A stretch of 22,870 nt of DNA from the IMG/VR virus record IMGVR_UViG_3300026094_000039, positions 1 through 22,870 of that record; one strand, written 5' to 3'. The notes under the pieces are model-generated. The model was given only the letters and a program-made list of their open reading frames with translations. It was not told where the DNA came from and searched no databases. The stretch comes from a virus. Made by a program: the position numbers and the translations under genes. The stretch's first letter is position 1; each line of letters begins with the position of its first letter. Shown piece by piece: positions 1 through 8,321 of the stretch.

Positions 1-4
1 CAAC

Positions 5-187
5 ATGGATATAATAGCCAAAATTAAGAAAGAAGCCTTTGAGGCGTATATATTAACGCAGGGAAGCGATAGGGTAACACACAATTATCGAACGCCTTGT
101 AATGTTATGTGTTGGGAGCGTGGATGGGAAGAAGCCAAGCGTAAAGACCCCAATAAATTTCCATTTTTAAATCGGTGTAATGATTAA
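5..187 (+). CDS. small RMF-like protein
   Basis: A 60-residue protein whose C-terminal half carries an aromatic-glycine pattern (W37, G40, W41, A44) after a Tyr-Arg-x-Pro turn. This recalls ribosome modulation factor and the RMF-like small proteins of phages, which have a W-x2-GW-x2-A core after an Asn/Pro turn. RMF itself dimerises 70S ribosomes in stationary phase; whether this protein binds ribosomes is inference. It has three cysteines (C32, C36, C58) and a basic tail region. It is the first complete gene of a plus-strand cassette leading to the lysozyme, and the next gene starts inside its last codons (8-nt overlap). Nothing upstream is visible because the window begins 4 nt before the ATG. 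Confidence 0.6.
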   Translation: MDIIAKIKKEAFEAYILTQGSDRVTHNYRTPCNVMCWERGWEEAKRKDPNKFPFLNRCND

Positions 188-404
188 CGATATATTAGAA
201 GAACGAACAAACATACAAGAACGGCTAATTATAAAAACACATAATGATTTAGATTCTTTTTGCGATTTGAAAACAATAAAATCCCAATTGTCAGATCTTA
301 ATATAAGCATTGGCGATAAAAAAAAGATAAGGGATAATATATATAAGGCTGAGAAAAAAGCAGTATTAATAAAGCAAAGACTAAGAAATTATATAAAGCC
401 ATGA
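180..404 (+). CDS. short charged helical protein, unknown function
   Basis: A 74-residue protein, Lys/Glu/Asp-rich throughout, with heptad-like spacing of Leu and Ile that suggests one or two helices and perhaps a coiled coil. There is no membrane segment or signal peptide, so it is not an obvious holin or inner-membrane spanin despite its place before the lysozyme. It overlaps the upstream gene by 8 nt and the lysozyme start by 4 nt (ATGA), so its translation is probably coupled to both. I do not recognise a family. Confidence 0.6.
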   Translation: MINDILEERTNIQERLIIKTHNDLDSFCDLKTIKSQLSDLNISIGDKKKIRDNIYKAEKKAVLIKQRLRNYIKP

Positions 405-811
405 AACAATTAGTAGAGCAATTAAAACGACACGAAGGATATAGGCAATTCCCCTACAAAGATACCGTAGGAAAACTTACAGTAGGAATAGGGTTAAACC
501 TTGATGATAGAGGGTTGACCGAATGGGAGGCAGAGTTTATTCTTAGGGATCAATTGCTTAACATTGAAGGCAGATTAAATATGTTCTCTTGGTTCAACAT
601 TCAGGATAGAGTCCGCAAAGATGCTATCATTAACATGGCTTTCAATCTTGGAATAGGTGGTCTATTAAATTTTGAGAAGATGATAATGGCATTACAGAAC
701 AAAGACTATGACGAAGCCTACTCGGAAGCCTTAGACTCAAAATGGGCGACTCAGGTAGGTAATAGAGCAAACGAATTAGCAACACAAATCAAAACAGGTA
801 AAAGACAATGA
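401..811 (+). CDS. endolysin, T4-type lysozyme (GH24)
   Basis: A 136-residue glycoside hydrolase family 24 muramidase that cleaves the MurNAc-GlcNAc bond of peptidoglycan at the end of infection. The catalytic triad spacing of T4 lysozyme (E-x8-D-x5-T) is present: E12 in HEGYR, D21 in YKDTVG and T27 in LTVGIG. The C-terminal part has the family pattern of a tryptophan (SKW) followed by NRA and a final TGKR segment. The length is slightly below T4 lysozyme (164 aa). No signal peptide or signal-anchor is seen, so it would need a holin to cross the inner membrane. It overlaps both neighbours by ATGA and is the clearest functional marker of the plus-strand cassette. Confidence 0.95.
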   Translation: MKQLVEQLKRHEGYRQFPYKDTVGKLTVGIGLNLDDRGLTEWEAEFILRDQLLNIEGRLNMFSWFNIQDRVRKDAIINMAFNLGIGGLLNFEKMIMALQNKDYDEAYSEALDSKWATQVGNRANELATQIKTGKRQ

Positions 812-1152
812 AGATAACACCTATTCAAATTATACAAACATGGAACGTACTTGATAACCTTTCCCAAGTCTATGAAGGTAAGAATGAATTTAGCACGTTC
901 ATAAAGCGATTCTTTGCTTATGCACAATCAGAAGTTAAGATATGGAATGATCTAAGCGAAAAGGAAAGGGAAGCTATTAAAGACAAAGAGATTAACCTAC
1001 CTGTTGAAAAAGTTGAACTTCCTAATGACTTACCTAATTATGCTTATGACTTGTTAAAGCCGATTGCTAAAGGTAAGATTGAGAAGCCTAAATCAGAGAT
1101 TGAGAAACTTTTAACGTCCGATAAGGACACAACCAAACCAAAAAAACAATGA
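808..1152 (+). CDS. hypothetical protein between lysozyme and lipoprotein
   Basis: A 114-residue soluble-looking protein. The N-terminal half is probably helical and aromatic-rich, with several Trp, Phe and Tyr between residues 10 and 50. The C-terminal third is a charged Lys/Glu tail ending in a Lys/Pro/Thr-rich stretch. There is no membrane segment or lipobox. It is bounded by ATGA overlaps on both sides, so it is translated with the lysozyme and the lipoprotein. A role in lysis can only be suggested from position; I do not recognise a family. Confidence 0.65.
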   Translation: MKITPIQIIQTWNVLDNLSQVYEGKNEFSTFIKRFFAYAQSEVKIWNDLSEKEREAIKDKEINLPVEKVELPNDLPNYAYDLLKPIAKGKIEKPKSEIEKLLTSDKDTTKPKKQ

Positions 1153-1607
1153 AATACTTAATATTAGCACTGCTTATACTAATAACTTTTGCAGGGTGCA
1201 AATCAAACGATTTATCACTTTGGTCAGAAACATCACAAAATAAATACGAATATGTAGGCGAAATACTTAAAAATAGCAACCCATCTAACAGCGTTAGCGT
1301 TACATTGCTAAAGGAGAACAGAAACTACAAGATTAGCCTTATAGATACTGAATTTAAATCAGATTCTATTTACACACACTCAAACACTATTTTAAGAACA
1401 GCGCACCCAGATATAAATGTTTATGGATCACCATACATTGAATTCGGTGATACGCTTAAATTAACACAATCTTTTTCATATACATGCAACAATTCGCCAG
1501 ATATTAATCCTATATATTTTTCATTCAAAATATATACCGACCTTAAAGTATATAAAGTTGACGGACAGGACTTTATAAGTACATTAAATAAAATGGAGTG
1601 TGATTAA
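1149..1607 (+). CDS. predicted lipoprotein, possible spanin or surface protein
   Basis: A 152-residue protein with a lipoprotein signal peptide: one lysine at position 2, a hydrophobic core LILALLILITF and the lipobox FAGC, predicting lipidation at C17. Residue +2 is Lys and an Asp follows at +5; I do not read this as a clear surface-export signal. The mature part is rich in Ser, Thr, Asn and Tyr with alternating hydrophobics, suggesting beta structure, and has one distal Cys pair (near CNN and at ECD). Position directly after the lysozyme suggests either an outer-membrane spanin-like lysis factor or a superinfection-exclusion lipoprotein. It is longer and more beta-rich than classical o-spanins, and no i-spanin partner with a membrane anchor is seen. 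The stop codon overlaps that of the convergent tail gene. Confidence 0.75.
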   Translation: MKYLILALLILITFAGCKSNDLSLWSETSQNKYEYVGEILKNSNPSNSVSVTLLKENRNYKISLIDTEFKSDSIYTHSNTILRTAHPDINVYGSPYIEFGDTLKLTQSFSYTCNNSPDINPIYFSFKIYTDLKVYKVDGQDFISTLNKMECD

Positions 1608-4600
1608 GCCGTTGGATCAACAGCTTCCGCAGTAAGCGCACAAATAGCGGATATAGATGCGGTTGCTGTACCAGATTCTCCTGTACCTGTAATTATTCTT
1701 GCTCTTAGGGATAATTCTACATAGTGTTCTGTATTATTTGAAAGCCCAGACATATCATACACTAATGTAATTGGATCGCCTGAACCAAATGAGGCCATTG
1801 ACTCTGTGGCTACAACCGACCCGTCAAGGCTCATTTTCAATTCCATCTCATAAGTTGTTGCATCTCCTGATATATCTGAAAGTTGTTGGGAGTAAAAAAC
1901 TAAATAATCTTTGTTTGTTGCCTTTCTAAAAGTTGCTGAAACAAATCTCCTTTCTACTTCATTATCTTGGTTCCCACTTGGGGCTTGCGACTCTACTGTG
2001 TATTCTTCCCCAGAAACAGAGGGTGGTTCACCGCCTCCCGTTATAACACCCGTATCGGCTTCGAATGCAGTACTCCAAATAACCTCGCTTATTGACGGAT
2101 GCTCCCAACTTGTATCTGATATAACCCAATTATCACCTTCTAACTTTCCGCCCGTACCAACTGTTATACTATTTGTTGATGAGTCAATATCAATACCATC
2201 AGAATCGAGTTTAAACGTATCAAGCTGAAAAGCAGTCGTTGACGGTGTTAGTATAATGTGATTCCCACTTAGTGAACTATCGCCAACAGCAAAGCCAAAT
2301 TCGTCTGCACTACCACCAATACCATATTCACCGTCCAACTTACCGTACATAAGACGAATATCGCCATCATCGTTTACATCCGTTACGTTGTCAAATACCG
2401 TTACCGTTGGGGCAGATACACCGCCATTGCCACTAATATCAAATTTAATGTAGTGATCCCTGTCTGTCGTTCCTGCGGTGTTACCTTTCCTTACAACAGA
2501 ATCACCAACGGCAATAGATCCCACATCGCTACCCGTAGTCCAATTTATACCGCTTGTAGTTAGGGTAAAGTTACTACTTCCATCAATGCTTGCTACTTTG
2601 CGATAAATGTTTTTAACGATAGTTCCATTTGTAGCCCCAGTTGTAACTTGGATGTGTAGAATGTCATTAGTTCCGAAGGGTTCTACTTTAGTATCATCCT
2701 CATCAACAAAGGAAACAACCTCTGAACCCGCACCTCCTGACACGCTTCCAACCTTGCCACCCGCACTCATGGCAAAGTCTGTTAATACTTTAGTAGTGTT
2801 TACAACAAATTCATTGGCAAATAACCCTCCCTCTACAAATAAGTTAGATTCAAAGGTTCCGTCTCCTGTAACGCCTAAGGTACTATCAATATCCGTAGCC
2901 CCGCCTGCTCCAACCGTGAAGTCATCGTTTACATTGATACCACCATCGGCTGATAGAAGACTATTAACAAATAGTGCATTTTCAAAAACACTGTCACCAT
3001 AAGACCTCAGAACAATTTTCTGTTCATCTGCATCATTCCTAACCTCTAAAAAACCGCCACCAGCAATGCTATGACCTGCTGAGAAAGCATCTACAGTAGC
3101 ATCATTTAAAATTATTAATCTATAATTGTCTCCATATGCAGTAAAATTATTTTTTTGGATTGCTAATTTATCAACAGAACCTCTTGATATTTTAAAAAAT
3201 GACCCCTTAAAATCCCATTGACCTGACGCTGTTATGTCATATAATGTAGAATTGCTTCCAAGCGGGTCTACACTGATTGATCCTGATGAAGTATTTACTG
3301 ATAAACCGCTAAGTGTTGCAACCCCACTCCCATTCACCGTAGCATCTCCACCACCAATATCAAGTGAATCCCCTGTTATATCTGCAAAGGTTACGTCATC
3401 TGTCTCGCCTAAGCCTAAGTTACTCCGTACAGTTGCAAGGGTTCCGTCTAAGCGGTTAAGCTCAGTAGACGTTGCTGTAAGGCTGTCTGATAAATCCTGA
3501 AGGGTGGAACTTTGTGCCTGCACATCTATCCCTATCTCAACGCCTAAGTTACCCCTTGCTGTGTTTGCTGAATCTAAATCAGATAAGTTATTAGATTGTT
3601 GTAGGTATGTGTTATTAGCTTGGCTTTCTGTTAATCCACCTCCGCCTGTACTTGGTGATGTATTGCCCGTAGTCCCCTCTTCTTCAAACTTGGGGATATT
3701 ATCAAATGTATCGGTTGCTGTTTGTATGTTTATGCGTAGTAACTCAACCGTTGAAACACCTGAATAGCCGTCAAAACTACCGCCTAAGACGTAGAAATAC
3801 TGTGAGTCATAGCTTACTATATCACCAAACGATAGCACGCTTTTAACAGTAGCTGAAATCCTTCGTGTCGTGGTTCGCTGTACGTCTAATACTTCTCTTA
3901 GTAGATTATGAGCAAATGGAAGGTACGTCATCTCACCCCTTCTCGCCCAATCATCTGCCGTTAAATCAGAACCACTTGAATTAGTGGATATAGCAGAACG
4001 AGCATAACTTACGGGGCCATCTCCAAACCAAATATCACTATATTTAACCCGTACTGATTGGCTTGGTGTTTGTGTTAATTCATAATCAATGTAGGTTGAA
4101 TTTTCCTGAGCTACGGCATTTATGATATTAAAGTCTAAATTGTACTCTGTGTTTGTAGCTGTAAAAGCACCCGAACCCGCTTGGAATAGTTGTATCTCTA
4201 TTTCACCATCGGCATCGGCAGGAATGTTATCTGTTAGCTCGGCAAATCCTGTGCGCTCATAAACAAAATTACCACTCCCATCATCTCCTGCTAAATAAGT
4301 TGTAAGCGAAAAGCTACTTGTAGATGTTTGCCAGTCATCACCATCCCACCAATATTCATTAGTTGTTCCTGCTTTAATCCTGATATTAGCCGTTCCTGTC
4401 GGGTTACTACCATCTGATAGCGTTGCCTCAATACTTCCACTTAATCGTATTTGTTGATCGCCATCACTTTGGAAGAACTGCGTATAGGTTGAATCATCAT
4501 CGGGCAGAACTATACTACGCGGGAACTTAATCGTTGACACTTGTGTTCGATGGTCAAATTTAACCCTTGCACTTTTAACGCCCGGGTTAAAATTATTATC

Positions 4601-5419
4601 TGAATAAGTGATTGTACCCGCAGAAGTAACATCATTACCAGTGCTTTCGCTTTGCAGGACACCACTTGAATTATATTCAGCTTGAAATACATCGGTAGGG
4701 TCATCATAAGCCGATAGATGCTGAACTATCCATTTACCATTAGTTTGCTTACACACCAATCCAAAGGATTTTAGTATAGCTTCTAAGGCTTCTAACTTCG
4801 TTATCTGCTCAGGGGATTCATCCCCTGTCCTTGCATATTCCCTCAGTGCAAATTCATCAATGTAAACCTGTCTCAGTATATCGTTTGAATCAGTACCACC
4901 GTCTAATATCCATGATGTTTCAGATATGATATTTAATGCTACTATATCAGATAAAAGGCTTGCCAATATTGTAATTGGTGTTTCCCTGTCATCATCTAAT
5001 GGGTATAAATCACCCTTTAATGTAGAAAAATCTTTAGCTACAATGGTAAGCGAATACGGGTTATCCTTTTCCTGATAGGAGCAAAGATCGGGAAGTATAA
5101 TACCCGTCCATTCGAGCGAACCACCTTTATAGTATTCTAAAGTAAACCGACCTTCATCGGCATCGAATAAATCTGTTAGTAATCCTGATTCATCGTATTC
5201 ACTTGTTTCAATCCATACCGTAACTGTAATAGTACGCTTTTGGATGGGGTTAGATAGTGGCTCCCTTACATCTAATTGTTGTAATTGGTCATTTAACCAA
5301 CCTGCACCGATGTTATCTAATTCTGTGGCAGAACCACCAAAAGAAGAATCAAGTATTTTAATCTCTACTGATTCATTCGTTTCTAATGTAGTATGTCCTG
5401 AGTTATACCTTTCGCTCAT
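1604..5419 (-). CDS. tail-tip hub/fibre fusion protein, probable receptor-binding protein
   Basis: A 1271-residue virion protein and the last gene of the minus-strand module. Residues 1-575 look like a baseplate-hub type tail protein: a beta-rich start with an LEWTGIILPD segment near 102-111, then regions typical of the large tail-tip protein that follows the tape measure in Bacteroidota siphophages. A Gly/Ser/Thr linker at about 582-597 separates a second half with tail-fibre hallmarks: LSDLDSANTARGNLG at 612-626 and TLATVRSNLGLGETDDVTF at about 660-678, the repeated LSDL/ARxNLG motif common in phage fibres, followed by long Gly/Asp/Ser/Thr-rich beta segments. The C-terminus (about 1110-1271) is a separate beta-sandwich-like domain. 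Inferred role: hub plus host-recognition fibre in one chain. No peptidase or chaperone domain was recognised at the C-terminus. It overlaps the tape measure by 4 nt. Confidence 0.85.
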   Translation of the reverse strand: MSERYNSGHTTLETNESVEIKILDSSFGGSATELDNIGAGWLNDQLQQLDVREPLSNPIQKRTITVTVWIETSEYDESGLLTDLFDADEGRFTLEYYKGGSLEWTGIILPDLCSYQEKDNPYSLTIVAKDFSTLKGDLYPLDDDRETPITILASLLSDIVALNIISETSWILDGGTDSNDILRQVYIDEFALREYARTGDESPEQITKLEALEAILKSFGLVCKQTNGKWIVQHLSAYDDPTDVFQAEYNSSGVLQSESTGNDVTSAGTITYSDNNFNPGVKSARVKFDHRTQVSTIKFPRSIVLPDDDSTYTQFFQSDGDQQIRLSGSIEATLSDGSNPTGTANIRIKAGTTNEYWWDGDDWQTSTSSFSLTTYLAGDDGSGNFVYERTGFAELTDNIPADADGEIEIQLFQAGSGAFTATNTEYNLDFNIINAVAQENSTYIDYELTQTPSQSVRVKYSDIWFGDGPVSYARSAISTNSSGSDLTADDWARRGEMTYLPFAHNLLREVLDVQRTTTRRISATVKSVLSFGDIVSYDSQYFYVLGGSFDGYSGVSTVELLRINIQTATDTFDNIPKFEEEGTTGNTSPSTGGGGLTESQANNTYLQQSNNLSDLDSANTARGNLGVEIGIDVQAQSSTLQDLSDSLTATSTELNRLDGTLATVRSNLGLGETDDVTFADITGDSLDIGGGDATVNGSGVATLSGLSVNTSSGSISVDPLGSNSTLYDITASGQWDFKGSFFKISRGSVDKLAIQKNNFTAYGDNYRLIILNDATVDAFSAGHSIAGGGFLEVRNDADEQKIVLRSYGDSVFENALFVNSLLSADGGINVNDDFTVGAGGATDIDSTLGVTGDGTFESNLFVEGGLFANEFVVNTTKVLTDFAMSAGGKVGSVSGGAGSEVVSFVDEDDTKVEPFGTNDILHIQVTTGATNGTIVKNIYRKVASIDGSSNFTLTTSGINWTTGSDVGSIAVGDSVVRKGNTAGTTDRDHYIKFDISGNGGVSAPTVTVFDNVTDVNDDGDIRLMYGKLDGEYGIGGSADEFGFAVGDSSLSGNHIILTPSTTAFQLDTFKLDSDGIDIDSSTNSITVGTGGKLEGDNWVISDTSWEHPSISEVIWSTAFEADTGVITGGGEPPSVSGEEYTVESQAPSGNQDNEVERRFVSATFRKATNKDYLVFYSQQLSDISGDATTYEMELKMSLDGSVVATESMASFGSGDPITLVYDMSGLSNNTEHYVELSLRARIITGTGESGTATASISAICALTAEAVDPTA

Positions 5420-7191
5420 CTATCAAACCTTATATTACCACGACTTCCGCTTACATGAATATCTTCACCTTTCAACACACCCGTTACCTGTACGTTTACT
5501 GTCTTACTCATAGCACCACCAAAGACTTCATTGGGTAATATGGTTCCTTTTGTATTAGGTACAAATAATTCGGGGCCTTGCTCACCTACTACGGAAACCT
5601 TACCCATTGGTGGCTGACCACCACCTGCAAAGAATCCGCCAAATAAAGAAGATGCAAACGCACCAAAAACACCACTTGAACCACCCGTTATAATATTTAA
5701 TATACCGGGAAGTAAAGCCCCTAATACATTCTTAAAGCTTAACGCTTCTTTTTTACCAGCTATCAAGGCACCCACAACACTACCCAATCCTTGACTCATC
5801 ATTTTAAAGGAAGCATCACCTGTTGCCCCTAAGTCGGTTGTAGCATCACTTGCTTCATTGGTAGCGCCTGTAATCTCGTTTATTTTAGCTTGTGTTTTGT
5901 CAATTTGGGCTTGTAATTCGTTATATACATCTGCGTTAGTCGCCCCTTCTTGCGCTCTTTGGAAAGCCCTCACCCGATCATTTAAAGCGCCTATACTGCC
6001 TTCAATATTGCCTAATTCAAATTCAGGCATAACAGGTAGCTTAGGCGGTTTAACAGTGTTAGCTTCTGCTTGGGCATCTTCATCTGATATTTGTGGAAGG
6101 GCATTTATATTAACAGAACCGCTTGCAGTGAAATCAGGTAATTCAACCCCCTCAGTTTCTTTTATAGAGCCAGTTAAATCTTTATAAGCATCTTTAAGGG
6201 CATTAACTTCTACAATTTGCTCTTGTGTTAATTGACCCTCACTTTGTAGGTCGGATATTCTCTGTTGATATTGTTGAGCAAGTCCTACTAAAGCCTGTTG
6301 CGAGCCTTCTGCGCCCGCTGTATAAGCATCTATACTTTGCGCTGTTTTAGCTTGTATATCATCAACACGCTTTGCTACTCGCTCTTGTTCGGTTAATGAA
6401 TTATTATATACATCTAAAGTATTAGTAAGTTCTTTTCTTTTATCTGTAAGTTCTGCAACACTTGTAACTTCAAATCCGAGCCTGTTAATTACATCATCAG
6501 AGGTATCTCTTATATTTCTCTTTTGAACAAGTTCTTTAGCGAGAGCATCACTTAATTCACCGCTTCTATTATTTGCTTCAGCATTTATTTCATTTATACG
6601 CCTTTGCGCCTTTTCCCTTTCCTCAGCAACCCTAATAGCACGATCAATTACTTCTATTTCACGCTCTGTTTCCTGTGTAAGTGATAGCCCAGCCAAACTA
6701 TTAAACTTTTTAGAAAGTTCATCAACAGCACTTGTTGTCGCTTCAAGTTCTTTTTTTGTATCCTTACTTGCCTTACCCGCCCCACGCATTCTTTGACTAA
6801 ACACAATGGCTAATGATGATGCAACAGATACAGCCGTAATTAAAGCTCCCGGCCCTGTAAATGCACTCTTTAATAATGTTGTTAAAGCGGTTGTAGTAGA
6901 ACCTGTTTGAGCTTTCAGACTATTGAAAGACTGAATCATGGGTTCCAAGTTATTAGCCACACCCATAATACCAAATGGAGCATCCTGAACAACACGGTTA
7001 AAGTTAGTAACCGCCATTGTAGTGCCTTTAATTTGGCTCTGTGGCTTCTTAAACCCCTTAGATAGACTACTACCTATCTTCTTAGTGTTACCACCAAACC
7101 CGGCTAAGGCTTTCTCGGCTCTGTTAACCCCACTGATAAGCGGTGTAGGGTTAGCACCTAATTCTACTTGTAACTTTGCTAAGTTAGCCAT
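5416..7191 (-). CDS. tail tape measure protein
   Basis: A 591-residue protein. The N-terminus has a short beta-like start, then NFNRVVQDAPFGIMGVANN around residues 63-81, a motif I associate with tape measures of Bacteroidota phages. Residues about 110-130 (FTGPGALITAVSVASSLAI) and about 470-520 (Gly/Ala/Phe-rich) are hydrophobic segments that could insert in membrane during DNA delivery. The centre (about 135-440) is long, charged, alpha-helical and coiled-coil-like. Near the C-terminus is GEQGPELFVPNTKGTILPN, common in tail-length proteins. At the usual figure of about 1.5 Angstrom per residue it would set a tail near 90 nm. Its start lies 8 nt inside the end of the tail chaperone frameshift product, the standard gene order. 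Confidence 0.92.
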   Translation of the reverse strand: MANLAKLQVELGANPTPLISGVNRAEKALAGFGGNTKKIGSSLSKGFKKPQSQIKGTTMAVTNFNRVVQDAPFGIMGVANNLEPMIQSFNSLKAQTGSTTTALTTLLKSAFTGPGALITAVSVASSLAIVFSQRMRGAGKASKDTKKELEATTSAVDELSKKFNSLAGLSLTQETEREIEVIDRAIRVAEEREKAQRRINEINAEANNRSGELSDALAKELVQKRNIRDTSDDVINRLGFEVTSVAELTDKRKELTNTLDVYNNSLTEQERVAKRVDDIQAKTAQSIDAYTAGAEGSQQALVGLAQQYQQRISDLQSEGQLTQEQIVEVNALKDAYKDLTGSIKETEGVELPDFTASGSVNINALPQISDEDAQAEANTVKPPKLPVMPEFELGNIEGSIGALNDRVRAFQRAQEGATNADVYNELQAQIDKTQAKINEITGATNEASDATTDLGATGDASFKMMSQGLGSVVGALIAGKKEALSFKNVLGALLPGILNIITGGSSGVFGAFASSLFGGFFAGGGQPPMGKVSVVGEQGPELFVPNTKGTILPNEVFGGAMSKTVNVQVTGVLKGEDIHVSGSRGNIRFDR

Positions 7192-7824
7192 CTATGCCCC
7201 TCCTTTTGTTTGAACGGTCAATAATAGCCCTAACTTCTTCTTTGGTAAGCTCTTGTTTATCTGTGTTATCATCAGGCATCGGAAATAATCTTTCAGGTGT
7301 TAATTTTTTATGATGCTTTTTAGGGGCTTGACTACTTATAACTAATGAGGCGTGATTCCGCATAACATTAAAGTCATGCTTCATATTCTCATTCAGACCC
7401 TTGACAGCACATCCAAATTCATACCATGAAAGATTCCAAAAGTCCTCACGGGATAGCCCAATTCGGAAGGATAAAGATAATACTTCATCCCACTCTAAGC
7501 TTTTCCCACTTTTTTTTTGTCAGACTCTCCCATTAAGAGTGAAAGGATATTATCTATTTCTTCCTGCTGTAATTCATCAATCCAATCACCAACATCATAC
7601 TTTGTGAAGTCCACTTCCTTTTTCTGCTTGTAGCAACCCGCCACAAGACCAGACCATATCACATCCCTAATCTGACCAATCGTTACCGTATCAAGGGCAA
7701 ACGATTCGTTATACTTAGACAATGATATGTTGTGTTCTTCACAATAGATAGCAGAGGCATTTGTGCCAAACTTAACAAGGCGTTTCTTACCTCCTATATT
7801 AAACTCTTTCTCTTGTTTAATCAT
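7184..7824 (-). CDS. tail assembly chaperone, -1 frameshift product (GT-like)
   Basis: Predicted fusion of about 213 residues: 105 codons of the upstream chaperone frame, then a -1 slip on an A9 run (7518-7510), then 108 codons of the overlapping frame ending at 7184. I read the -1 frame by hand from the slip site; it stays open and enters as SGKSLEWDEVLSLS, then SREDFWNLSWYEF, and joins the downstream reading frame at EN-MKHDFN. The W/F-rich start and charged, helical C-terminus match the T part of lambda-type G/GT chaperones, which bind the tape measure and recruit tail-tube protein. Position between major tail protein and tape measure is the canonical one. No good independent start is seen for the downstream frame except the internal ATG at 7384, which would remove the conserved W/F region. 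Confidence 0.8.
7495..7824 (-). CDS. tail assembly chaperone, unshifted product (G-like)
   Basis: A 109-residue protein made without frameshifting. It begins with a short beta-type segment (EFNIGGKKRLVKFG), followed by a helical region including CEEHNISLSKY and a Trp/Ile-containing DVIWSGLVAGCY segment, as in tail chaperone N-terminal domains of phages with TP901-1-like tail proteins. It ends GESDKKKVGKA immediately after the slippery A9 run. It starts one nucleotide inside the stop of the major tail protein gene (TAATG). It is expected to coat the tape measure before tube assembly, together with smaller amounts of the frameshifted form. Confidence 0.85.
   Translation of the reverse strand: MIKQEKEFNIGGKKRLVKFGTNASAIYCEEHNISLSKYNESFALDTVTIGQIRDVIWSGLVAGCYKQKKEVDFTKYDVGDWIDELQQEEIDNILSLLMGESDKKKVGKA
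7510..7518 (-). promoter_or_regulatory. programmed -1 frameshift slippery run (A9)
   Basis: On the minus strand the sequence is GAC AAA AAA AAA GTG GGA, nine consecutive A. In the zero frame it supplies the slippery heptamer A AAA AAA (7516-7510). A -1 slip continues as AGT GGG AAA AGC TTA, avoiding the TAG at 7497-7495 and remaining open down to 7184. A downstream pseudoknot or hairpin was not found by eye; long A runs can slip without one. Confidence 0.8.
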
Positions 7825-8243
7825 TAGCTAACTGCCGTTGGTGTTAACGCTCCGTTTCCTGTGAAAGAACCGCTTAGAGTCGCTGTATCTTCGTTAGATG
7901 CCTCAACGGTTACAGAGCTTGTAGAAGCTGTTCCTGTAAATGAGATACCCGCAGAAGTATAAGCCCCTGATTGTGGCTCAAACTCAACATCAACATCTGA
8001 TTCATTAACGATTAAGTCAATAATGGTTTTAACGCCACCAACTGTAGTCGTTTCAAAGTCTGCAAGAGAGTCAAGATCAACACTCCAAGATCGTTGTCCT
8101 TTAATGTGTTCAGCCCAACCACCTGAGCTTTTAGACGAAGCATCGGGAAGATCAACATCTATATTCAATGAGCAAGATGTAGATAGAGCGAAAGCAGTGC
8201 CATCGTCTTTAAGTAGTATAAGTGTTCCGTTTACTGCTGACAT
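7824..8243 (-). CDS. major tail tube protein (TP901-1-like)
   Basis: A 139-residue protein typical of the phage major tail protein TP901-1 family. The N-terminus has an NGTLILL segment, then ALSTSCSLNIDVDLPDASSK and SGGWAEHIKGQRSW (residues about 41-54), which are strongly family-like. The C-terminus has EDTATLSGSFTGNGALTP, the usual closing strand pattern (the added immunoglobulin-like or tube-edge strands vary between phages). It polymerises around the tape measure to form the tail tube. The length is normal for short members. It has its own 78-nt leader, consistent with high expression, and is followed with a 1-nt overlap by the chaperone. Confidence 0.93.
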   Translation of the reverse strand: MSAVNGTLILLKDDGTAFALSTSCSLNIDVDLPDASSKSSGGWAEHIKGQRSWSVDLDSLADFETTTVGGVKTIIDLIVNESDVDVEFEPQSGAYTSAGISFTGTASTSSVTVEASNEDTATLSGSFTGNGALTPTAVS

Positions 8244-8321
8244 AATTTTCTATTTAGTTTGTAAAAGTTTGTTAAATATAAGAAATTAGTTTGACTTTGT
8301 GAATTATTAAATTAGTTAAGG
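8244..8321 (-). promoter_or_regulatory. leader of the major tail protein gene
   Basis: A 78-nt, very AT-rich gap between two minus-strand genes. It contains TATATTTA (minus strand, 8280-8273), one base from the Bacteroidota -7 box TAnnTTTG, about 30 nt before the ATG. I could not find a matching TTTG box at the right distance. At 8312-8325, at and beyond the stop of the upstream gene, lies the imperfect palindrome TTAG-TTAAGG-CTAA, which resembles but does not match the 16-nt repeat seen at 13378 and 19855. A promoter here is plausible because the tube protein is needed in many copies, but the evidence is weak. Confidence 0.3.

Noticed and set aside
1911-3767. Several plus-strand open frames opposite the hub/fibre gene
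   Set aside because: They lie antisense to a long gene with strong tail-protein features and are Ser/Pro/Val-rich without recognisable domains, as expected for shadows of Gly/Asp/Thr-rich coding sequence.
7184-7384. Independent 66-residue gene upstream of the tape measure
   Set aside because: The frame is open far upstream of this ATG and continues from the A9 slip site, so it is read as the C-terminal part of the frameshift product.
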